Positions 15,956-25,168 of a DNA stretch of 40,347 bases are shown piece after piece; the stretch's first letter is position 1, and every line of letters starts with the position of its first letter. The notes under the pieces were generated by a model. The model was given only the letters and a program-made list of their open reading frames with translations. It had not been told where the DNA came from and did not search any database. The translations under genes and the position numbers were made by a program. This DNA is from Candidatus Methylomirabilota bacterium (GTDB lineage: Bacteria > Methylomirabilota > Methylomirabilia > Rokubacteriales > DASRDR01), in NCBI GenBank assembly GCA_036005065.1, contig DASYQW010000030.1:1-40347 (forward strand), written 5' to 3'.

Positions 15956-16735
15956 CTAAACATCCCAGCCGCCGTCGACGGTCAGGCACTGCCCCGTCAT
16001 GTTCCGCGACTCGTCGGTGCACAGGAAGCATACCGCGTTCGCCACGTCGTCAGCGGTCGTGACCCGGCGGAGGGCCATCTCCTGGACGTATTCGGCGTAG
16101 ACCTGCTCGGGTGTCCACCCGCGCTTCCGCGCCTTCTCGCGGCAGAGCCGGTCCATCCGTGGCCCGCCGACGATCCCCGGGGCCACGCAGTTCACGGTGA
16201 TGCCGTGAGGGCCGACCTCGAGCGCGACCGTGCGGGTGAAGCCCCGCACGGCCCACTTCGACGACGAGTAGGCCGCCCGCAGCTTGTAGCCGCGGAGCCC
16301 GGAGGTGCCCGCGATGTTCACGATCTTCCCGCCGCCCTGCCGGAGCATGACGGGTACCACGTGCTTGGTCGGGAGAAAGGTCCCCCGGAGGTTCACCGCG
16401 AGCACCTCGTCCCAGTCCTCCAGCTTGATCTGGTGGACGGGCGTCTCGATGGGGCCCGTCGTCCCGGCACAGTTCACCAGGACGTCGACCCGCCCGAAGG
16501 TGTCGACCGTGGCCTCGACCAGCGCCCGCACCGAGGCCTCGTCGCGCACGTCGGTCGGCACGACCAGTGCCCGGCGCCCGAGCGCGCGGACCTCGGCGGC
16601 CACCACCTCGAGGGGCGGCGCCTCCCGCGCCGCCAGCACCAGGTCGGCGCCCTCGCCGGCGAGGCGCCGGACGATCGCCTCTCCCATGCCCTTGGCGGCG
16701 CCCGTCACGATCGTCACCCGGTCGCGAAGCTTCAT
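15956..16735 (-). CDS. Short-chain dehydrogenase/reductase (SDR)
   Basis: 259 aa classical SDR. The Rossmann nucleotide motif TGAAKGMGE is at 11-19, followed by VNCAGT and the catalytic set Ser (in NIAGTSG) and YSSSK. The end TGQCLTVDGGWDV is typical. It oxidises or reduces a hydroxy/keto group with NAD(P); the Ala-Arg segment after beta-2 does not settle the cofactor. The ATG (16733-16735) overlaps the hyuB stop as ATGA, so it is translationally coupled and likely acts on the same pathway, perhaps on a product of HyuAB. The TAG stop is next to repeat copy 3. Confidence 0.93.
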   Translation of the reverse strand: MKLRDRVTIVTGAAKGMGEAIVRRLAGEGADLVLAAREAPPLEVVAAEVRALGRRALVVPTDVRDEASVRALVEATVDTFGRVDVLVNCAGTTGPIETPVHQIKLEDWDEVLAVNLRGTFLPTKHVVPVMLRQGGGKIVNIAGTSGLRGYKLRAAYSSSKWAVRGFTRTVALEVGPHGITVNCVAPGIVGGPRMDRLCREKARKRGWTPEQVYAEYVQEMALRRVTTADDVANAVCFLCTDESRNMTGQCLTVDGGWDV

Positions 16736-18405
16736 CGCGCGCTCTTCCTCTCGGCCGGCGCGCCCGCGACGCTCGGGGGGCCGGCGGCATCGGGCCCGTA
16801 CCCCTCGCGGCGGTCCTGCGCCAGGAGCGCGGCGGGACGCGCGGCGGTGTCGCCGTATCCGCCGCCGCCGGAGGTCTCGATCAGGACGACGTCCCCCGGC
16901 TCGAGGGCCACGGTCTCCTTGCCCTTGATCTCGCGCCGCCCGCCACCGCGCTCGAGCATGATCCGGTAGGGCAGCCCGTCGGCGCCGCCGAAGATGCCCC
17001 AGGGGGGGATCACGCGGCGCTCGAGCATCGTGGTGAGCGTGGTGGCGGCGAGCACGCGGTAGGCGCGGCGGAGCCCGCACCCGCCCCGGTGGCGACCGGC
17101 GCCCCCGCTCCCGGGACGCAGCGCGTGCTCCAGCACCTCCATCGGATACTCGGTCTCGATCACCTCGGTCGGCGTGTTCATGACGTTCGACATGTGGACC
17201 CGGACGGCGTGGCCCCCGTCGCGGTGGGCCCCGGCGCCCTCGCCGCCCCCATGGACCTCGTAGAGGATGTGCCAGCGTCCATCGCGCCGCGTCCCGAAGA
17301 GCAGGAGGCCGGAGGTCGTCGGGCCGCCCGCGGTGATTCGCTCGGGAATGGCCGTCGCCAGGGCCTTGTAACAGGCGTCGACGACCCGCTGGGACGTCTC
17401 GTGGTTGCCGCCCACGACCGGCGCATCGCGAGGCGGGTTGAGGATCGTCCCCGGCGGCACGTTGACGGCGATCGGCCGGTAGGAGCCGTCGTTCCCCGGG
17501 ACGTCGGGCGCCACCAGCGACTTGAGGCTGTAGTAGACGGCGGAGCACGCCACGAACGGCGTGGTGTTCACCGGACCCTTCACGCTGGGGCCGGTCCCGG
17601 TGAAGTCGAACGTGGCCCGATCGCCGCGAATCGTCACGGTGACCCGGATCGGCACCGGCCGGTCTTCGTGGCCGTCGTCGTCCACCCAGTCCTCCCCCGC
17701 GTAGACTCCGGGCGGGATGGTCTGGATGGCCGCCCGCATCTGCGCCTCGGCGGCCGCCAGGAGCCGCTCGAAGCAGGCCAGGATGGTCCGGACGCCGTAT
17801 CGCTCGAACAGCTCGCCGAGCCGCCGGGCCGCCACTTCGGCCGCGGCGTACTGCGCCAGGCAGTCGCCCTCGCGCTCTTCGCGGCCGCGGACGTTCGACA
17901 GGATGACATCGAGCGCCCGGGTGGGGCCGCGTCGGTCGAACACCTTGATCGGCGCGATCCGGAGCCCCTCCTGGTAGGCGTCGCTGGCGCTCGGCACGTA
18001 GGAGCCCGGCACGGCGCCGCCGATGTCGGCCCAGTGGGCGAGGCTGACGGCGAACGCCGCCAGCCGGCCTCCGGCAAAGACGGGCCGGATCGCCTTGACG
18101 TCGGGCAGATGGTTGCCCCCGACCTCGGGGAGGTTCAGGTAGTAGACGTCGCCGTCACGGAGGTCGCGGCGCGGGACCCGCTTGAGGAACTCTTTCACGG
18201 TGAACGCCATGACGCCGAGGTGGATCGGGATGTCCCGGCCCTGGGCGATCAGGCGTCCGCGCGCGTCGGTGAGCGCGCTCGAGAGGTCGCCGGCCTCCTT
18301 GAGGAGCGGGGACCGGGCGGAGCGCATGACGATGACGCTCATCTCTTCCGCGATCGCGAGGATCGCGTGCCGGACGACCTCGAGCGTCACCGGATTCAGC
18401 GTCAC
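16732..18405 (-). CDS. hyuB: Hydantoinase/oxoprolinase B subunit (N-methylhydantoinase B family)
   Basis: 557 aa, normal for HyuB. It opens with PVTLEVVRHAILAIAEEM, followed by RSPLLKEAGDLSSALTDARG and GDVYYLNLPEVGGNHLPDV, all family hallmarks. A glycine-rich C-terminal half (GSGGAGRHRGGCGLRR, and SGGGGYGD) matches the conserved metal/substrate region. With HyuA it forms an ATP-dependent enzyme that opens cyclic amides (5-oxoproline, N-methylhydantoin) or carboxylates ketones; the family does not distinguish these by sequence alone. GTG start at 18403-18405, preceded by GACTGAC and no Shine-Dalgarno. It lies 70 bases after hyuA and overlaps the SDR gene. Confidence 0.92.
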   Translation of the reverse strand: MTLNPVTLEVVRHAILAIAEEMSVIVMRSARSPLLKEAGDLSSALTDARGRLIAQGRDIPIHLGVMAFTVKEFLKRVPRRDLRDGDVYYLNLPEVGGNHLPDVKAIRPVFAGGRLAAFAVSLAHWADIGGAVPGSYVPSASDAYQEGLRIAPIKVFDRRGPTRALDVILSNVRGREEREGDCLAQYAAAEVAARRLGELFERYGVRTILACFERLLAAAEAQMRAAIQTIPPGVYAGEDWVDDDGHEDRPVPIRVTVTIRGDRATFDFTGTGPSVKGPVNTTPFVACSAVYYSLKSLVAPDVPGNDGSYRPIAVNVPPGTILNPPRDAPVVGGNHETSQRVVDACYKALATAIPERITAGGPTTSGLLLFGTRRDGRWHILYEVHGGGEGAGAHRDGGHAVRVHMSNVMNTPTEVIETEYPMEVLEHALRPGSGGAGRHRGGCGLRRAYRVLAATTLTTMLERRVIPPWGIFGGADGLPYRIMLERGGGRREIKGKETVALEPGDVVLIETSGGGGYGDTAARPAALLAQDRREGYGPDAAGPPSVAGAPAERKSAR

Positions 18406-18475
18406 GTCAGTCGCAGCCCGCTGCGTCCCGTCGTCCTCGCCCGGCCCCGTTCCGCGTCGATTCCTTCACGGGCTC

Positions 18476-20485
18476 TCACTTCGCCGTTTCGATGACGAGA
18501 TTCCCGAAGCGGTCCACCACGCCGGCCTGGCCGGGGTAAATCAGGGTAGTGGCCCACGGGTCCTCGATCAGCGCGGGACCCTTCAGCGGGTGCTCGGCCG
18601 GGAGGTCTCCGCGTCGGTAGACGGGCAGCACGGTCTCGCCGCCCTCCGTGAAGTAGGCGGGCTGCTCGGCGTACGGCGCCGCCGGCCCCGCCCCCGGCCA
18701 CTCGGGGAAGCGCGCGCCCGCCACCGGGACCGCCGCCCGGACGCGGAGGTTCACGCACTCCATGGCGTCCTCCGTGGCGTAGGTGTAGAGGCGCTCGTGG
18801 AGCGCCTGGAAATCGCGCCGGAGCGCCTCCACGTCGCCGCGCCACGGGACGTTCAGCTCGTAGTTCTGGCCCACGTAGCGCACGTCCACGCTCCGGAGCA
18901 GCTGGATGACCTCGGGAGCGTGGCCCTCGGTCAGGAGCGGCCCCCGGACCACGGCCAGGAGCGGCTCGAAGCGGACCTCGAGCTCGGCGGGGTCGAGCCC
19001 GTCGAGGGGCCGGCGAAAGGTCTGGACGTGATCGTAGGCGACCTCGGTCACCGCGCATCCCAGTGCCGAGAAGAGCCCGGCATGGGCCGGCACCACGACC
19101 CGCGGGATGCCGAGCTCGAGCGCGAGCCGGCCCCCGTGGAGCGGTCCGGCCCCGCCATAGGCGATCAGCGTGAAGTCGCGAAGGTCGAACCCGCGCTGCA
19201 CCGAGATGAGACGGATCGCCCGGCGCATGGCCGCGTTGGTGACCTCGAGGACGCCCGCCGCCGCCTCGCGGAGACCGAGCCCGAGCGCCCGCGCCAGCGG
19301 CGTGAGAGCCGCCTCGGCGGGCCCCCGCGCCACGCGGATCGACTCGCCGAGGAGGGCATCCGCCCGAAGCGTGCCCGCGGCCACGTGGGCGTCCGTCACG
19401 GTCGGCGCGTTCCCGCCGAGCCCGTAGCAGGCGGGCCCCGGCCGCGCCCCCGCGCTGGCCGGACCCACCCGGAGCGCGCCACCCGGATCCAGCGCCGCCA
19501 GGGATCCGCCGCCGGCCCCGATCGATTCCACGGCCACCGAGGGCAGGCGCACCGGATGCCCGCCGAGCCGGCGCTGGGGCAGCGTCTGGGCCTGCCCGTC
19601 CGCGATCAGACAGACATCCGTCGTCGTCCCGCCCATGTCGAAGGCGATGGCGTTCCGGAGTCCGAGGGCCCGGACGAGAAAGCGCGCGGCGGCGACGCCC
19701 CCGGCCGGACCCGAGACCGCCATCGCCAGCGGTCGCCGGCGGGCCGCGGCCGCCGACATCATGGCCCCGTTCGACTGGAGGAGGTGCAGCGACCCGGCGA
19801 ATCCGGCGCGGGCGAGCGAGGCCTCCAGGTCCGCGAGGTAGCGGTCAGCCAGCGGCATCACGGCGGCGTTGAGGGCCGTGGTGGCCGTGCGCTCGTACTC
19901 CCGGAACTCGGCGTTGACCTCGTGCGACACCGAGACGTAGGGACAGGCGCCGGCGAGTGCCGTCGCCAGGCGCGCCTCGTGCTCGGGACAGGCGTAGGCG
20001 TGGAGGAGACAGACCGCCACCGCCTCGACGCCGGCCGCGCGGAGACCGGCGACCAGCTCCGACACTTCGCCCTCGGCGAGGGGGACCACCACGCGTCCGT
20101 CGGCGGCGACCCGCTCGGTGACCTCGAACCGGAGATGCCGGGGCACGAGCGGCGGAGGCCGCGGTGGCAGGTCGAGACGGTAGAGATCGAGCCGGCTCTG
20201 TCGCCCGATCTCGAGGACGTCGCGGAAGCCGCGGGTCGTGACGAGGGCGGTGCGTGCCCCCGTCCCTTCCACGACCGCGTTGGTCACGATCGTGGTTCCG
20301 TGGGCGACCGCCGCGGCCCCGACGCCCAGCGCCTGGACGCCGTAGAGCACGCCGCGGGCGGGAGCGTCCGGCGTGGTCAGGACCTTGCGGGAGCGGATGG
20401 CGCCCGAGCCGGCCTCGATGGCGACCAGATCGGTGAAGGTGCCGCCCACGTCGACGCCGACGCGTGCCGTCACGGGGCGGTCCAC
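18476..20485 (-). CDS. hyuA: Hydantoinase/oxoprolinase A subunit (N-methylhydantoinase A family)
   Basis: 669 aa ATP-binding subunit. The N-terminal actin-like phosphate loop is VGVDVGGTFTDLV (about 8-20). The second nucleotide motif DMGGTTTDVCL and GAGGGSLAALD lie centrally, and the hydantoinase A core follows. It partners HyuB in ATP-driven opening of a lactam or hydantoin ring. The start is given as GTG 20483-20485. A second GTG four codons on (20471-20473) has AGGTGG 8 bases upstream and may be the true one. It lies 23 bases after the first binding-protein gene, so it is probably served by the promoter at 23114-23143. Confidence 0.92.
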   Translation of the reverse strand: MDRPVTARVGVDVGGTFTDLVAIEAGSGAIRSRKVLTTPDAPARGVLYGVQALGVGAAAVAHGTTIVTNAVVEGTGARTALVTTRGFRDVLEIGRQSRLDLYRLDLPPRPPPLVPRHLRFEVTERVAADGRVVVPLAEGEVSELVAGLRAAGVEAVAVCLLHAYACPEHEARLATALAGACPYVSVSHEVNAEFREYERTATTALNAAVMPLADRYLADLEASLARAGFAGSLHLLQSNGAMMSAAAARRRPLAMAVSGPAGGVAAARFLVRALGLRNAIAFDMGGTTTDVCLIADGQAQTLPQRRLGGHPVRLPSVAVESIGAGGGSLAALDPGGALRVGPASAGARPGPACYGLGGNAPTVTDAHVAAGTLRADALLGESIRVARGPAEAALTPLARALGLGLREAAAGVLEVTNAAMRRAIRLISVQRGFDLRDFTLIAYGGAGPLHGGRLALELGIPRVVVPAHAGLFSALGCAVTEVAYDHVQTFRRPLDGLDPAELEVRFEPLLAVVRGPLLTEGHAPEVIQLLRSVDVRYVGQNYELNVPWRGDVEALRRDFQALHERLYTYATEDAMECVNLRVRAAVPVAGARFPEWPGAGPAAPYAEQPAYFTEGGETVLPVYRRGDLPAEHPLKGPALIEDPWATTLIYPGQAGVVDRFGNLVIETAK

Positions 20486-20508
20486 CTATCGATCAGCCGG
20501 CCGGCGCG

Positions 20509-21768
20509 TCACTTGCGCTCGGACCATTTCGGAATGGGGTACAGGACCTGGCGGGTCGCCACATCCAAGGGGTAGATCGTGTGGTATTCGCCGCCCACGA
20601 CCTGCTGGAGGATCGCCTTGACCCCGGTATTCTGGCCGGAGTCGTCGAACCGGACGCCGGTCCACGGCATGATGAGCTGATCCGGCGGAAGGTTGGTCTC
20701 GCGAAGGGCCTTCCCGATCGCCTCGGGCCTGGTCGAGCCCGCCCGGTTGATGGCGTCGGCCAGGACCATGAAACCGGTGAAGGCCCGGGCCGGGACATCG
20801 GACAGGTCCCGCCCCCCCGAGTGTCTCCGGAACAGCTCGTTGACGGGCGTCACCAGGGGCTTGGCCTTGGCGAGGTCGAGCGCGAACGGCGCCCGGGTGA
20901 TGTGGCCCTCGGCATCCTTGCCCGCGAGCTTCAGGAAGGTCGGATCGGTCCAGCCGGCGTTCTGGGCGACGAGCAGCCTCGGGTTGTAGTCGAGGTTCCG
21001 GGCCGTCTTGATGAACAGCACGGCGTCCGACGTGTAAGAGGACGGCAGCAGCACCTCGGCGTTCGCCGCCTTCAGCTTGCTGACCTCGGCGTCCAGCGAG
21101 GTGGTCTGGGCCCGATAGGCGATCCGGGCCGCGACCTCGTAGCCGTACTTCTTGGCGAGCTCCTCCTGGACCTTCGCCGAATCGGTGCCGAAGAGCGTGT
21201 CCTCGTGGAGGATGGCGACCGTGCGGAGCTTGATCCCGCGCTTCTTCTCCAGCTCCTGCAGGAAGTCGAACATGACCTGGCTGAAGTGCCCGTCGTGGGG
21301 GCTCGTCCGGAAGAACCACTTGAAGCCGCGCGCGGTGAGCCCCGGCGACGAGGACTCGGCGTTGAGGAAGGGCACGCCCATGCGCTCGGCCACCTGGCTG
21401 GCCGTCGCCGTCACGCTGGAGAAGTAGGCCCCGAAGAGGGCATGGACCTTGTCCTGGGTGATCATGCGCTCGGCGTCGGCCTGGCCCGTCGCCGGCTTCC
21501 CCTGGTGGTCGGCGATGACCAGACGGATCTTGGCGCCGCCCAGATTCGGGAGTCCTCCGCCTTTGGCGAGCGGCAGCGGGAGCGGGGCGCCGCTGTTGAT
21601 GAGGTCGACCGCCGTCTTGACGGCGGCGACGGAATCGAGTCCGACCTGGGCCACCGGGCCCGACATCGGATAGAGCACGCCGATGACGACCTCGTTCTGC
21701 GCGAGGGCCGGGGCCCCGGCGCCCACGACGAGCCCGAGCGCGGCCAGGAGCCGTCCGAGTCGCGCCAT
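20509..21768 (-). CDS. ABC transporter substrate-binding protein, branched-chain amino acid/amide type (second of tandem pair)
   Basis: 419 aa type I periplasmic binding protein (LivK/UrtA-like). A signal peptide (LGRLLAALGLVVGAGAPALA) precedes NEVVIGVLYPMSGPVAQVG, the usual start of the mature family. Later segments KWFFRTSPHDGHFSQ and YPIPKWSERK are shared with the neighbouring paralogue. The ATG (21766-21768) has GGAGGAGG about 9 bases upstream. It lies 26 bases after the paralogue and just before hyuA. No matching permease or ATPase genes are present, so the pair depends on membrane parts encoded elsewhere. Ligand unknown; amide, urea-like or cyclic compounds fit the context. Confidence 0.9.
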   Translation of the reverse strand: MARLGRLLAALGLVVGAGAPALAQNEVVIGVLYPMSGPVAQVGLDSVAAVKTAVDLINSGAPLPLPLAKGGGLPNLGGAKIRLVIADHQGKPATGQADAERMITQDKVHALFGAYFSSVTATASQVAERMGVPFLNAESSSPGLTARGFKWFFRTSPHDGHFSQVMFDFLQELEKKRGIKLRTVAILHEDTLFGTDSAKVQEELAKKYGYEVAARIAYRAQTTSLDAEVSKLKAANAEVLLPSSYTSDAVLFIKTARNLDYNPRLLVAQNAGWTDPTFLKLAGKDAEGHITRAPFALDLAKAKPLVTPVNELFRRHSGGRDLSDVPARAFTGFMVLADAINRAGSTRPEAIGKALRETNLPPDQLIMPWTGVRFDDSGQNTGVKAILQQVVGGEYHTIYPLDVATRQVLYPIPKWSERK

Positions 21769-21794
21769 GACCGACACCTCCTCCGGCCGAGCGC

Positions 21795-23063
21795 TCACCG
21801 GCGCTCGGACCACTTCGGGATCGGATAGATCACATCCCGGGTGGCCATCTCGAACGGCCACACGGTGTAGTACTTGCCGCCCTGGAGCTGCATGATGATC
21901 GCCCGCACCCCCACGTTCTGGCCGGTCTCGTCGAACCGGACGCCGCTCCACGGCATCAGGAGGTCGGCGGGCTTGATGTCGGTCGCGGTCAGCGCCCTCC
22001 GGATCGCCTCCGGCTCCGTGGAGCCGGCTCGGTTGAGGGCGTCGACGAGCGTCACCATCCCGGTGAAGGCGCGGGCGGGCAGGTCATAGAGATCCTTCCC
22101 CGAGCGCGCCCGGTAGGGTCCGTTGAGGGCCTTGGCCACCGGGTTCTTGTCGATCAGATCCGAGGGAAAGGGGGAACGGGACATGTAGCCCTCCGAGTCC
22201 TTCCCCGTCTGCTCGATGAACTTGGGATCGATGTGGCCCGCGTTCTGGGCGATGATCATCTTCGGGTTCCAGTCGAGCTCCTTGGCCGTCCGCACGAACA
22301 GGACGGCGTCCGACTGGTACGAGGTCGGCAGCCAGACGTCCGGATTGGCGGCCTTGAGCTTCTGGACCTCGGCGGTCAGCGAGGTGCTGTTGGCCCGGTA
22401 CGGGAAGTCGGCGACGAGCTTGTAGCCGTACTTCTGGGCGAGCCCCCGCTGCACCTTGCCCGAATCGGTCCCGAACAAGGTGTCCTCGTGCGAGATGGCG
22501 AGCGTCTCCAGCTTGATCCCCTTCTTCTTCTGGAAGTCGGCCATGAAGTCGAACATCGCCTGGCTGAAGTGCTCGTCGTGAGGCGAGGTGCGAAAGAACC
22601 ATTTGAACCCGCGCCGGGTCAGACCCGGCGACGCCGACTCCGCGGTCAGGTGAGGGACGGCGAAGCGCTCGGCCACCTGGCTGGTGGTCATGGTCACGCT
22701 GGACTGCCACGACCCGATCAGCGCGTGGACCTTCTCCTGAGTGATGAGCCGCTCGGCCTCGGCCTGGCCCAGGTCCGGCTTGCCCTGATGATCCACGAAG
22801 ACGAGGCGGAGTCGGGCGCCGCCGCCCACGCCGGGGAGACCCCGGAGCTTCTGGTAGAAGGCGCCGGGGAGCATGGGCTCCTTGCCGTTTACCATGTCGG
22901 CGAACACCTCGTAGACGTGCTTCTCGTCGATCCCGGCGGTCGCCGTCGGCCCGCTGAGCGGATACATGAGGCCGATCACGACCTCCTTCGGCTGGGCGGA
23001 GGCCGGCCGGGCCGTGAGCGCGAGGGCGGCGACGACGAGCGCGAGTGTCACCCGCTTCAGCAT
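21795..23063 (-). CDS. ABC transporter substrate-binding protein, branched-chain amino acid/amide type (first of tandem pair)
   Basis: 422 aa. Signal peptide (LALVVAALALTARPASA) and mature start KEVVIGLMYPLSGPTATAG. It is clearly a paralogue of the next gene, sharing the fold and segments such as KWFFRTSPHDEHFSQAMFDF and VIYPIPKWSERR, so the pair arose by tandem duplication. It includes an extra KEPMLPGAFYQKL insert region near residue 60. The ATG (23061-23063) has GAGGAGG. It is the first gene behind a near-consensus promoter at 23114-23143 and heads the unit SBP-SBP-hyuA-hyuB-SDR. Confidence 0.9.
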   Translation of the reverse strand: MLKRVTLALVVAALALTARPASAQPKEVVIGLMYPLSGPTATAGIDEKHVYEVFADMVNGKEPMLPGAFYQKLRGLPGVGGGARLRLVFVDHQGKPDLGQAEAERLITQEKVHALIGSWQSSVTMTTSQVAERFAVPHLTAESASPGLTRRGFKWFFRTSPHDEHFSQAMFDFMADFQKKKGIKLETLAISHEDTLFGTDSGKVQRGLAQKYGYKLVADFPYRANSTSLTAEVQKLKAANPDVWLPTSYQSDAVLFVRTAKELDWNPKMIIAQNAGHIDPKFIEQTGKDSEGYMSRSPFPSDLIDKNPVAKALNGPYRARSGKDLYDLPARAFTGMVTLVDALNRAGSTEPEAIRRALTATDIKPADLLMPWSGVRFDETGQNVGVRAIIMQLQGGKYYTVWPFEMATRDVIYPIPKWSERR

Positions 23064-23113
23064 GGCTCCTCCTCGGAAGCTGCGGCGAATTCAGGGAAAT
23101 CGGCGGCGGGGGC

Positions 23114-23143
23114 ATCATACGGGGGCTCGGCGAAGCGTGTCAA
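23114..23143 (-). promoter_or_regulatory. Strong sigma70-type promoter of the SBP-SBP-hyuA-hyuB-SDR unit
   Basis: Minus-strand -35 TTGACA (plus 23138-23143), 18-base spacer, -10 TATGAT (23114-23119). The predicted start is near 23107, leaving a leader of about 44 bases. The -35 box sits 3 bases past the stop of the LLM gene, so the hyu part of the 16-kb block can be expressed independently of the pxp part. Confidence 0.75.
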
Positions 23144-23146
23144 GCG

Positions 23147-24181
23147 TCACCGCGCGCTGAGCGCCGGGATCACCTCGGCCATGAACGCGCGGACGGTCGG
23201 CCGCCAGTCCTCGGGCGACGGCGGCCGAATGGTGACGTCCTCGAACCCGAGCTCGCGGATCGTCCGGAGCCGCGCGGCGATCTCCGGGGCGCCGCCCCCC
23301 AGCGCGAAGGCGTGAACGTACGGCGACGGAAGGAAGGCCGCATCGCGCACGGCCTGAGCCCATCGATCGGAATGGACCAGGTCATACCGCGCGTAGTCCG
23401 TCTCGAATCGGGCGAGCGCGCCGCGCAGAGGAACGTCGAGCGGGAGCCCGGCCATCGCGCAGAGGCCGGGAAACCGCAGGCCGAACCAGGAGACGCTCGG
23501 CTTGAGGCGCTCGTGGGCCACCGCCGGGTCGCCGGCGATCACGCAGAAGAAGAACGCCACCACGCTCAGCTCCGCGAGGCTCCGGCCGGCGGCTCGAGCG
23601 CCGGCCTCGACCCGCTCGCGCACCGCCTGCAGGACGGCGGGATGGGAGCCGACGTTGAGCACCACGCCATCCGCCACGCGCCCGGCCAGCTCGGCGGCCC
23701 GGAGGCCCGTAGCGACCACGTAGATCGGCGGCCACCCGGCCGGCCGTGACGGCCGAGCGAAGCGGATCCCGAATGGGCGTCCGTCATACGTCACCGTCTC
23801 GCCTCGCAGCAAGGGGCGCAGCTCGCTGATCGCCCGCTCGAGATCCGCCAGGCGGACGGGTCGGGCCCCGATGCGGCGAACGGCCGAATCGCCGGTGGCG
23901 ATCCCCAGGATGGCGCGGCCGCCCGAGAGCTCGTGGAGGGTGAGGATCGCGTTGGCGGTGACCGCGGGGTGCCGGGTCAGCGGGTTGGTGGCGAGGGTGC
24001 CGAGCCGGACGGAGCGGGTGTCGCGGGCCAGGAGGGCGAGGGTCGCATAGGGGTCGCGGTACAGCATGGGCGAATCCGGGACCCAGAGGGTCTCGAATCC
24101 CCCCGCCTCGGCCTCGGCACCGAGACGGGCCAGGTCGGCCGCCGGAGCGTACAAGGCCCCGAAGGAGACGCCGAAGCGCAC
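23147..24181 (-). CDS. LLM-class flavin-dependent oxidoreductase (luciferase-like)
   Basis: 344 aa TIM-barrel flavoenzyme. Family marks: GFETLWVPDSP near 30-40, the segment LGTLATNPLTRHPAVTANA, and the flavin-phosphate-binding region GRAILGIATGDS. Members use FMN or coenzyme F420 and oxidise or reduce many small molecules, including N-heterocycle ring opening in some pathways; the cofactor cannot be decided here. GTG start at 24179-24181 with no clear ribosome site. It sits between pxpA (142 bases upstream) and the hyu unit. A substrate linked to cyclic amides is suggested by context only. Confidence 0.9.
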   Translation of the reverse strand: MRFGVSFGALYAPAADLARLGAEAEAGGFETLWVPDSPMLYRDPYATLALLARDTRSVRLGTLATNPLTRHPAVTANAILTLHELSGGRAILGIATGDSAVRRIGARPVRLADLERAISELRPLLRGETVTYDGRPFGIRFARPSRPAGWPPIYVVATGLRAAELAGRVADGVVLNVGSHPAVLQAVRERVEAGARAAGRSLAELSVVAFFFCVIAGDPAVAHERLKPSVSWFGLRFPGLCAMAGLPLDVPLRGALARFETDYARYDLVHSDRWAQAVRDAAFLPSPYVHAFALGGGAPEIAARLRTIRELGFEDVTIRPPSPEDWRPTVRAFMAEVIPALSAR

Positions 24182-24323
24182 CGGGCGGTCAGCTCATCTC
24201 GAGCGGGGAGCGCCGGCGGTCACGCCCTCTCAAGGTCTTGCGCCGGGCCGAGAACCGAGCAGCCCTGGGACGCAGGCCGGAGGGCCGAGGACGACGGGAT
24301 GCGACGGGTATCGGCACGGCGCC

Positions 24324-25097
24324 CTAGGGTAGCCAGTCGCGGAGCGGCCTCACCTGGATCCCGGCCTGCTCGAGCCCGTCGCGCACCGCGCGGACGATGC
24401 GCTCGGCCCCCGGCGTGTCGCCGTGGCAGCAGATCGTCTGGATGCTGATGTCGATGTCCACCCCGTCGTGCGTGCGGACCTTCCCTTCGGCGGCCATCCG
24501 GACGGCCTGGGCCGCCGCTCGCGCCGGGTCGGTGATGAGTGCACCCGGCTTCTTCCGGGACACGAGCGTGCCATCGACCTCGTAGCCGCGGTCGGCGAAG
24601 CCCTCGGAGGCGACGCGGACGCCCATCTTGCGGCAGTGGGCGTCGTACTTGCCGGAGGCGAGGGTCATCAGGATGAGCCGCTCGCCGGACTCGCGGGCCG
24701 CCTCGCCGATGGCCTGGGCGATCGCCTCCTGGCTCTCGGCCATGCTATAGAGGATGCCGTGCGGCTTGACGTGCTGGAGGTCGTGGCCGGCCGCCCGGCA
24801 GAACTCGCGGAGCGCGCCCATCTGGTAGCAGAAGTAGTCCTTCAGCTCGGCCGGGGTGACGTCCATCACGCGGCGTCCGAAGCCCATCAGATCCGGCAGC
24901 GACGGGTGCGCCCCGATGGCCACCCCGTGCTGAAGCGCGAGGGCCACGCTCTTGCGCATCACGTGCGGATCGCCCCCGTGGAAGCCGCAGGCGATGTTCG
25001 CCGACGAGATGTACGGCATGATGGCCTCGTCGGCCCCGAGGGTCCACCGTCCGTAGGACTCGCCCATGTCGCAGTTGAGGTCGATCACCGTTGCCAT
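24324..25097 (-). CDS. pxpA: 5-oxoprolinase subunit PxpA (LamB/YcsF family)
   Basis: 257 aa, close to the 244-255 aa usual. Family motifs: DLNCDMGESYG (6-16), SSANIACGFHGGDP (31-44), GAHPSLPDLMGFGRR, VKPHGILYS, and CCHGDTPGA near the C-terminus. With PxpB and PxpC it forms the ATP-dependent 5-oxoprolinase that opens 5-oxo-L-proline to glutamate. The ATG at 25095-25097 has GGAGG 8 bases upstream. It follows pxpC by 71 bases. TAG stop. Confidence 0.95.
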   Translation of the reverse strand: MATVIDLNCDMGESYGRWTLGADEAIMPYISSANIACGFHGGDPHVMRKSVALALQHGVAIGAHPSLPDLMGFGRRVMDVTPAELKDYFCYQMGALREFCRAAGHDLQHVKPHGILYSMAESQEAIAQAIGEAARESGERLILMTLASGKYDAHCRKMGVRVASEGFADRGYEVDGTLVSRKKPGALITDPARAAAQAVRMAAEGKVRTHDGVDIDISIQTICCHGDTPGAERIVRAVRDGLEQAGIQVRPLRDWLP

Positions 25098-25168
25098 CGT
25101 CTCGTCCTCCTGTCCCGCGAGCGGTTACCGGCGTTCCGCGCTCTCCTCAGCTCGGGGATCGCATCCGG

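Noticed and set aside
18182-20575. Long plus-strand open frame opposite hyuA
   Set aside because: No recognisable domain; the minus strand encodes a clear HyuA.
24182-24323. 142-base gap between the LLM gene and pxpA checked for a tRNA, small RNA or repeat
   Set aside because: No cloverleaf, no family modules, no convincing hairpin with a T-run.
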